NCBI GenBank assembly: GCA_934539245.1 | Contig: CAKTCK010000064.1 | Span: 1 to 8,534 of the forward strand | Length of the DNA: 8,534 bases | Source: an uncultured Faecalibacterium sp. | GTDB taxonomy: Bacteria > Bacillota > Clostridia > Oscillospirales > Ruminococcaceae | Direction of reading: 5' to 3' | Shown: positions 5,063 through 8,534 of the stretch, in pieces | Numbering within the stretch: position 1 is the stretch's first letter | How the letters are laid out: every line of letters starts with the position of its first letter | Translations under genes and position numbers: made by a program | The notes under the pieces: model-generated | Databases searched by the model: none | Seen by the model: the letters and a program-made list of their open reading frames with translations, nothing else | What the model was told of the DNA's origin: nothing

Positions 5063-6481
5063 TTACGCCAGCGCGCCCTTATCCAGCCATCTGCCACGCG
5101 CCATGCGCAGCAAAAACAGGGCGCCGCGGGTGCAAAGTTCCGCGCACATGGCCACCCATACGCCCACCAGCCCAAAGCGGGGAGCCAGCAGGACCGCCAA
5201 GGTCAGCCGCACGCCCCACATACTGACAAGGTTCAGCACAAAGCAGCCGGTGCTGTCGCCCGCGCCCTGCATGGAGCCGCTGGCCACGATGCTTGCCCCG
5301 AACATGGGCTCGGCAAAGGCTTCGATGCGCAGCACCTGCGCGCCCAGCGCAATGACGGCGGCATCGGCGGTGAAAATGCCCATCAGCTGCGGGGCAAACA
5401 CATACAGCCCCACGCCGGTAAGCGCCATGATGCCCATGCCCATGGCGGTGCACAGCCACGCAAAGCGCTTGGCCATGTCCCGGCGGTTTGCGCCCACGGC
5501 CTGTCCCACCAGCGCAAGGGCAGCGTCCTGAATGCCGTAGCCCGCCATGTAGCACAGGCTCTCGGCGCTGACGCCCAGACTGTTGGCGGCAATGGCGGTA
5601 GTGCCCAGCCCGGACACGATGCGCACCAGCAGCACCTGTGCCGAGGACAGGGCGGCGCGCTCTGCCGCCAGCGGTGCGCCCACCTTCCACACGTTGTGCA
5701 GGCAGGCGCGGGTAATGCGCCACGCGCCGGGTTTGCGGATGCACAGCGGGCCGTCCCGCAGCAGCAGAACGCCCAGCGCCAGCGTGCCGCCCACGGCGTT
5801 AGCGAGCGCCGTGCCCAGCGCCGCGCCCGGCACGCCCCAGCCCAGACCCCAGACCGTGAGGTTTTGACCGAACACCGTCATTTCCCGGGTGGGGTTGATG
5901 AGGAAAAAGTTGAAGATGATATCCAGCACGCAGGAGAACACGCTGATCAGGCCGGGGGTCAGGGCATCGCCGGTGGAGCGCAGCATGGCGGCATAGGTGC
6001 CCATGGCCATGATGAAGGGCAGGGAAGCCGACCAGATGGCAAAATACGCCGAGGCATTGGCCTGCAGTGCCGTGTCTGCGCCCAGCCACCCGGGCAGAAA
6101 CCGGCTGATGCCCACGCCAAAGGCGGCAGCGGCAAGACCCACCACCAGATTGAACAGCATGGACTGCCGCAAAACGCCCCGGGCGTCCTGCTGGCGGTCT
6201 GCGCCCAGATACTGCGCCACCTGAATGGAAAACGCCATGCACAGCCCCGCCAGCATCCCGTGCAGCAGCCATGTGCTGGAGCTGACGATGCCAATGGAAG
6301 CGGTGGCGGCGGCGCCGATATGCCCCACCATGGCTGCGTCGATGTACTCCATGGCGGTGACTACGATCTGCTGCAAAATGGAAGGGATGCTCAGCGTCAG
6401 CGCCACCTGTGCGGTGTGGCGCAGCGGCACCTGCTCGCCCTGCCGCATCCGGGCAGAGAGCTGCTCAAGAGTAATGGACAT
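5063..6481 (-). CDS. MATE-family multidrug/organic cation exporter
   Basis: This encodes 472 residues, close to the usual 440-480 for the family. ATG (6479-6481) is chosen because AGGAGG (complement of 6486-6491) sits just upstream and the promoter's start point falls shortly before it; the frame continues upstream only through the promoter. About twelve hydrophobic segments form two similar halves. Helix 1 carries MEYIDAAMVGHIGAAATASI (residues 44-63), the typical MATE opening. AMLRSTGDALTP (165-176) matches the conserved L-R-x-x-G-D/N-x-x-x-P loop, and its second-half counterpart is GSMQGAGDSTG. MATE proteins export cationic drugs and metabolites in exchange for sodium or protons; the substrate here is unknown. 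The gene is divergent from mraY and appears to be transcribed alone. A NorM- or MepA/DinF-type assignment cannot be settled by eye. Confidence 0.94.
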   Translation of the reverse strand: MSITLEQLSARMRQGEQVPLRHTAQVALTLSIPSILQQIVVTAMEYIDAAMVGHIGAAATASIGIVSSSTWLLHGMLAGLCMAFSIQVAQYLGADRQQDARGVLRQSMLFNLVVGLAAAAFGVGISRFLPGWLGADTALQANASAYFAIWSASLPFIMAMGTYAAMLRSTGDALTPGLISVFSCVLDIIFNFFLINPTREMTVFGQNLTVWGLGWGVPGAALGTALANAVGGTLALGVLLLRDGPLCIRKPGAWRITRACLHNVWKVGAPLAAERAALSSAQVLLVRIVSGLGTTAIAANSLGVSAESLCYMAGYGIQDAALALVGQAVGANRRDMAKRFAWLCTAMGMGIMALTGVGLYVFAPQLMGIFTADAAVIALGAQVLRIEAFAEPMFGASIVASGSMQGAGDSTGCFVLNLVSMWGVRLTLAVLLAPRFGLVGVWVAMCAELCTRGALFLLRMARGRWLDKGALA

Positions 6482-6523
6482 GGAACCTCCTGCGTTGCGG
6501 GTGAAAATACAGACTAATACATT

Positions 6524-6552
6524 ATTATAAGGAGCGGCAGGAGAAAAGTCAA
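6524..6552 (-). promoter_or_regulatory. Promoter of the MATE gene
   Basis: On the minus strand TTGACT (complement of 6547-6552), a 17-bp spacer and perfect TATAAT (complement of 6524-6529) are present. Transcription would start near 6517, 36 bases before the ATG. Confidence 0.85.
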
Positions 6553-6584
6553 TCCGCAGCGAATTTTGCCGCCGGGATTGATTT
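6546..6584. promoter_or_regulatory. Inverted repeat spanning the two divergent -35 boxes
   Basis: AAGTCAATCC (6546-6555) and GGATTGATTT (6575-6584) are complementary at 9 of 10 positions, with 19 bases between them. They include both -35 boxes and extend beyond them by the shared GG/CC. This could be an operator controlling both genes, or the chance effect of two similar -35 boxes facing apart. Confidence 0.35.
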
Positions 6585-6606
6585 TTGGGCAAGGGCGTGA
6601 TACACT
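6578..6606 (+). promoter_or_regulatory. Promoter of the mraY-like gene
   Basis: TTGATT (6578-6583), a 17-bp spacer and TACACT (6601-6606) with an extended -10 TG (6598-6599) are present. The start would be near 6613, giving a leader of about 33 nt. Confidence 0.6.
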
Positions 6607-6645
6607 CACAACGTACTATACAGAAAGAAAGAGGAATGTTATCTT

Positions 6646-7599
6646 ATGATCGCAATGCTTACCTCTGTCATTGGGCAGCGGGGCGTGGATGCCATGGCGT
6701 TTTTGCTGGCGTTTGCCCTGACCGCCCTGACGGATTCCATTTTCCGCGATAAACTGCCCCACGACCATGGCCGCGCCTTTGCGGTGAACGGCGAGCTTTC
6801 CAAAGGCAAGGCGCGGGGCTCCGGGTTGATCTTTGTGCTGTGCATCGCGCTGGTGTCGCTGGCGTTTCTGCCCTTCACCACCGAGTATGTGGTGTACAAT
6901 GTGCTACTCATTGCTTCCATGCTCTCCGGCTATCTGGACGATGCCGCCGAGACCGCTTGGAACGAGTACAAAAAGGGCATCATTGATTTTGTCATTGCGG
7001 TGCTGGCGGGCGTTACCTACCTGAACTTCAACGGCTGCGGGGTGCACTTTTTGCAGTGGAGTTTTACGCTGCCCTACGCGGTGTACCTGCTGCTCATCGT
7101 CATCCTGATCTGGGCAAGCATCAACGTGGTCAACTGCACCGACGGTGTGGACGGCCTTTCCGCCAGTCTGGCAGTGGTGACCATCGGCACCTACCTGCTG
7201 GCCTATAAGACCGAACTGGGCACCTACGCCACCGCCGGTGTGGTGTTCATCGGTGCGCTGCTGGCCTACCTGTGGCTCAACGCCAAGCCCTCCATCCTGC
7301 TGATGGGCGACGCCGGCAGCCGCGCCATGGGCTTTTTCATCGCCATGCTGTCGCTCAAGTGCGGCCACCCCTTCGCCTTCCTGCTGGCGGCCATCGTGTT
7401 CATTGCGGATGGCAGCCTTGGCATTTTGAAGATCAGCCTGAAGCGTTTTCTGCACATCTGGATCCTGAAAAACACCCTGACCCCGCTCCACGACCATGTG
7501 CGCAAGCGCAAGGGCTGGAGCGACGAGCAGGTAGTAGCCCGCTGGCTCATTATGCAGTGCGTGGCCTCAGCTCTGCTGCTGCTCCTTGTGCGGGGCTGA
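6646..7599 (+). CDS. mraY: Phospho-N-acetylmuramoyl-pentapeptide-transferase (MraY), divergent type
   Basis: This encodes 317 residues, slightly short for MraY (about 320-360). ATG 6646 follows AAGAGGAA (629-636 of the 6000s, that is 6629-6636) at about 9 nt. The protein is a multi-pass membrane enzyme of the polyprenyl-phosphate phosphosugar transferase superfamily, which in MraY makes lipid I from UDP-MurNAc-pentapeptide. Visible motifs are GYLDDA (residues 95-100, the paired Asp for Mg2+), NCTDGVDGL (163-171), NAKPSILLMGDAGSRAMG (212-229, with catalytic-site Asp222), and TPLHDHVRKRKGWSDEQVVARW (279-300), aligning with the C-terminal PLHHHFE-x-x-GW-x-E region. Two departures are odd: the usual PTMGG loop is replaced by GKARGSG (54-60), and the HHH triplet reads HDH (282-284). 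The gene is not in a dcw cluster here. A related GlcNAc-1-phosphate transferase (WecA/TagO type) is possible, but the C-terminal motif favours MraY. Confidence 0.82.
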   Translation: MIAMLTSVIGQRGVDAMAFLLAFALTALTDSIFRDKLPHDHGRAFAVNGELSKGKARGSGLIFVLCIALVSLAFLPFTTEYVVYNVLLIASMLSGYLDDAAETAWNEYKKGIIDFVIAVLAGVTYLNFNGCGVHFLQWSFTLPYAVYLLLIVILIWASINVVNCTDGVDGLSASLAVVTIGTYLLAYKTELGTYATAGVVFIGALLAYLWLNAKPSILLMGDAGSRAMGFFIAMLSLKCGHPFAFLLAAIVFIADGSLGILKISLKRFLHIWILKNTLTPLHDHVRKRKGWSDEQVVARWLIMQCVASALLLLLVRG

Positions 7600-7629
7600 G
7601 CGGCACGCTATAAAACTAAAGATAAACGG

Positions 7630-7667
7630 GGCTGCTGCACATCGTTTTAGCCGAAAGTGTAGCAGTC
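7630..7667 (+). terminator. Hairpin downstream of mraY (weak terminator candidate)
   Basis: GGCTGCTGCAC (7630-7640) pairs with GTGTAGCAGTC (7657-7667) over 11 bp with two G-T wobbles. It lies 30 bases after the stop codon and is followed by ATTTTC, a weak T stretch. Its first 12 bases are identical to the left arm of the hairpin behind prfB (346-357). Confidence 0.45.
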
Positions 7668-7702
7668 ATTTTCAAAATCAAACGTATAACCAAACAATTC
7701 AA

Positions 7703-7770
7703 AAAAGCATGTGCATCATAAATCTATCGAAAAATTCTGATTTTCGAAAAAATTTGTTGCACATGCTTTT
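7703..7770. terminator. Two-tier hairpin, probable bidirectional terminator
   Basis: AAAAGCATGTGCA (7703-7715) and TGCACATGCTTTT (7758-7770) are a perfect 13-bp inverted repeat. Between them TCGAAAA (7727-7733) pairs with TTTTCGA (7741-7747). The plus strand continues GTTTTGGG; the minus strand continues TTGAATTG after its TTTTTT. It can serve the convergent genes on both sides, but the 42-base interior is long for a terminator. Confidence 0.55.
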
Positions 7771-7822
7771 GTTTTGGGTGTTGATACTGCTTGATTCTTA
7801 CGCTTGTTCGTACAAAAATAGA

Positions 7823-7851
7823 GGCTGTCGCATGTGCAACAGCCCTTTTTT
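7823..7851. terminator. Bidirectional terminator between mraY and the CPBP gene
   Basis: GGCTGT (7823-7828) and ACAGCC (7839-7844) enclose CGCATGTGCA and are followed by C and T6 (7846-7851). On the minus strand the same stem is followed by TCTATTTTTG, so it also suits the CPBP gene ending at 7901. It is the best terminator in this 301-bp gap. Confidence 0.75.
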
Positions 7852-7900
7852 AGTTTCTATCATTACCCTTCCGCTCCGGAGGCCTACCATATTGCAGCAT

Positions 7901-8524
7901 TTACCCGGGCAACAAAAATGTAAAAACAAGAATGGGCGAAAGAATATTAACTGCAGCATGGATCACCCAGCCATATAAAATGCTTCCACGGGCTTTTTTT
8001 AACGAAAGCCATCCTAAGGCATAGCCTATTCCGCCCGTCAGGGATACGATGAGGAACATGGCGAGGAGGTTCTTGTCTGGCAACGCAAGGATGTGAACCA
8101 TGCCAAAAATGAGAGCTTGCAGGGCGTTTCCTATGGTTTCTCCCCATTTATTGCACAACCGTTTGCAGAGAAACCCACGAAAGAGAATTTCTTCCGATAA
8201 GGAAGTCTGAACGACAGCCCAGATCAAGATGACTGTAAATGTTTCGATGCTCCAACCGGTTTGTCGAAATGCGTCCACTGTAAATCCTTGATAATTCAAA
8301 TTGCCAGATCGATAGAGCCACAGATAGGGTAAAAATAGTACCACTAAAAATCCCACAAGGATACAAAACATGATCTTCAAAGGTGGAGTGGGAGCAGTTT
8401 TGAGCCCCAGCCATTTGAAAAAACCGGTGGCCCTTTTCTGTGTCAGAAGATACCACACAAAAGGAATACTTAGAAAAATCAAAAGCTGTAAAACTGCACT
8501 TATGATCTGGTTAAGCAAAATCAT
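7901..8524 (-). CDS. CPBP family intramembrane glutamic endopeptidase
   Basis: This encodes 207 residues and appears complete. ATG (8522-8524) is preceded by GAGGA (complement of 8530-8534) at 5-nt spacing. The protein has hydrophobic segments at about residues 8-27, 50-70, 94-108, 132-147, 153-172 and 183-206. The three CPBP (Rce1/Abi-type) motifs are intact: EEILFR (111-116), FGMVH (140-144) and HAAVN (189-193), which supply the catalytic Glu and the His residues in the membrane. Family members act as CAAX-type proteases in eukaryotes and in bacteria are often tied to bacteriocin self-immunity or regulated proteolysis; no bacteriocin gene is visible here, though the upstream side lies beyond the window. 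Its DNA is clearly more AT-rich than the rest (20 of 60 bases are G or C at 8281-8340, against 44 of 60 at 5641-5700), which suggests acquisition by transfer. Confidence 0.93.
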   Translation of the reverse strand: MILLNQIISAVLQLLIFLSIPFVWYLLTQKRATGFFKWLGLKTAPTPPLKIMFCILVGFLVVLFLPYLWLYRSGNLNYQGFTVDAFRQTGWSIETFTVILIWAVVQTSLSEEILFRGFLCKRLCNKWGETIGNALQALIFGMVHILALPDKNLLAMFLIVSLTGGIGYALGWLSLKKARGSILYGWVIHAAVNILSPILVFTFLLPG

Positions 8525-8534
8525 ACCATTCCTC

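Noticed and set aside
4572..5175. Minus-strand frames of 122 and 72 residues across the repeat region
   Set aside because: They run through the hairpin modules and the ends of ribU and the MATE gene; composition is Arg/Pro/Ala-rich with no family resemblance, as expected for repeat-derived shadows.
5696..6517. 273-residue plus-strand frame inside the MATE gene
   Set aside because: Gln/His/Gly-rich antisense shadow typical of GC-rich membrane protein genes; the opposite frame has clear MATE motifs.
6482..6592. Longer N terminus for the MATE protein
   Set aside because: The added region contains the promoter boxes and ribosome site; the shorter form begins at the usual distance before helix 1.
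7586..7978. 130-residue plus-strand frame after mraY
   Set aside because: It overlaps the end of mraY, three hairpins and the 3' end of the CPBP gene, has no ribosome site and shows no family features.

Overview
The window looks like chromosomal DNA of a gut Firmicute of the Faecalibacterium/Ruminococcaceae type. This is inferred from GC-rich genes with strong AGGAGG-type ribosome sites, canonical sigma-A promoters with 17-bp spacers, an RFN (FMN) riboswitch ahead of ribU, and intergenic hairpin repeats that I recall from Faecalibacterium-like genomes. No search was run, so the genus is tentative.

Layout, left to right. (1) 1-315: the 3' end of prfB (release factor 2), with a hairpin behind it. 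(2) 389-545: a solitary tRNA-Gly(UCC) with its own promoter and terminator. (3) 566-1082: a small bacterial PH-domain protein with its own promoter, ending at a bidirectional terminator shared with the converging MFS gene. (4) 1104-3709: two minus-strand membrane protein genes, an MscS-family channel (2552-3646) followed in transcription by an MFS permease (1104-2264). Three hairpins and a likely second promoter separate them. (5) 3747-4697: a complete riboflavin uptake unit on the plus strand: promoter, FMN riboswitch, terminator-type expression platform, ribU, terminator. (6) 4724-5052: two consecutive elements of about 156-159 bp, each made of two inward-facing modules of paired hairpins. 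(7) 5063-6552: a MATE-family exporter on the minus strand. (8) 6578-7599: a divergent MraY-like phosphosugar-1-phosphate transferase on the plus strand; its promoter sits back to back with the MATE promoter around an inverted repeat. (9) 7600-8534: an AT-richer segment with three hairpins and a convergent CPBP intramembrane protease gene.

The genes do not form one pathway. Most are single-gene transcription units, and five of the eight protein genes encode transporters, channels or intramembrane enzymes. A sixth, MraY, is a membrane enzyme of cell-wall lipid synthesis. The clearest regulatory logic is FMN control of ribU. I found no complete novel multi-gene system. The best candidate for something undescribed is the pair of hairpin-module elements at 4724-5052, whose stems change sequence while keeping the ability to pair.
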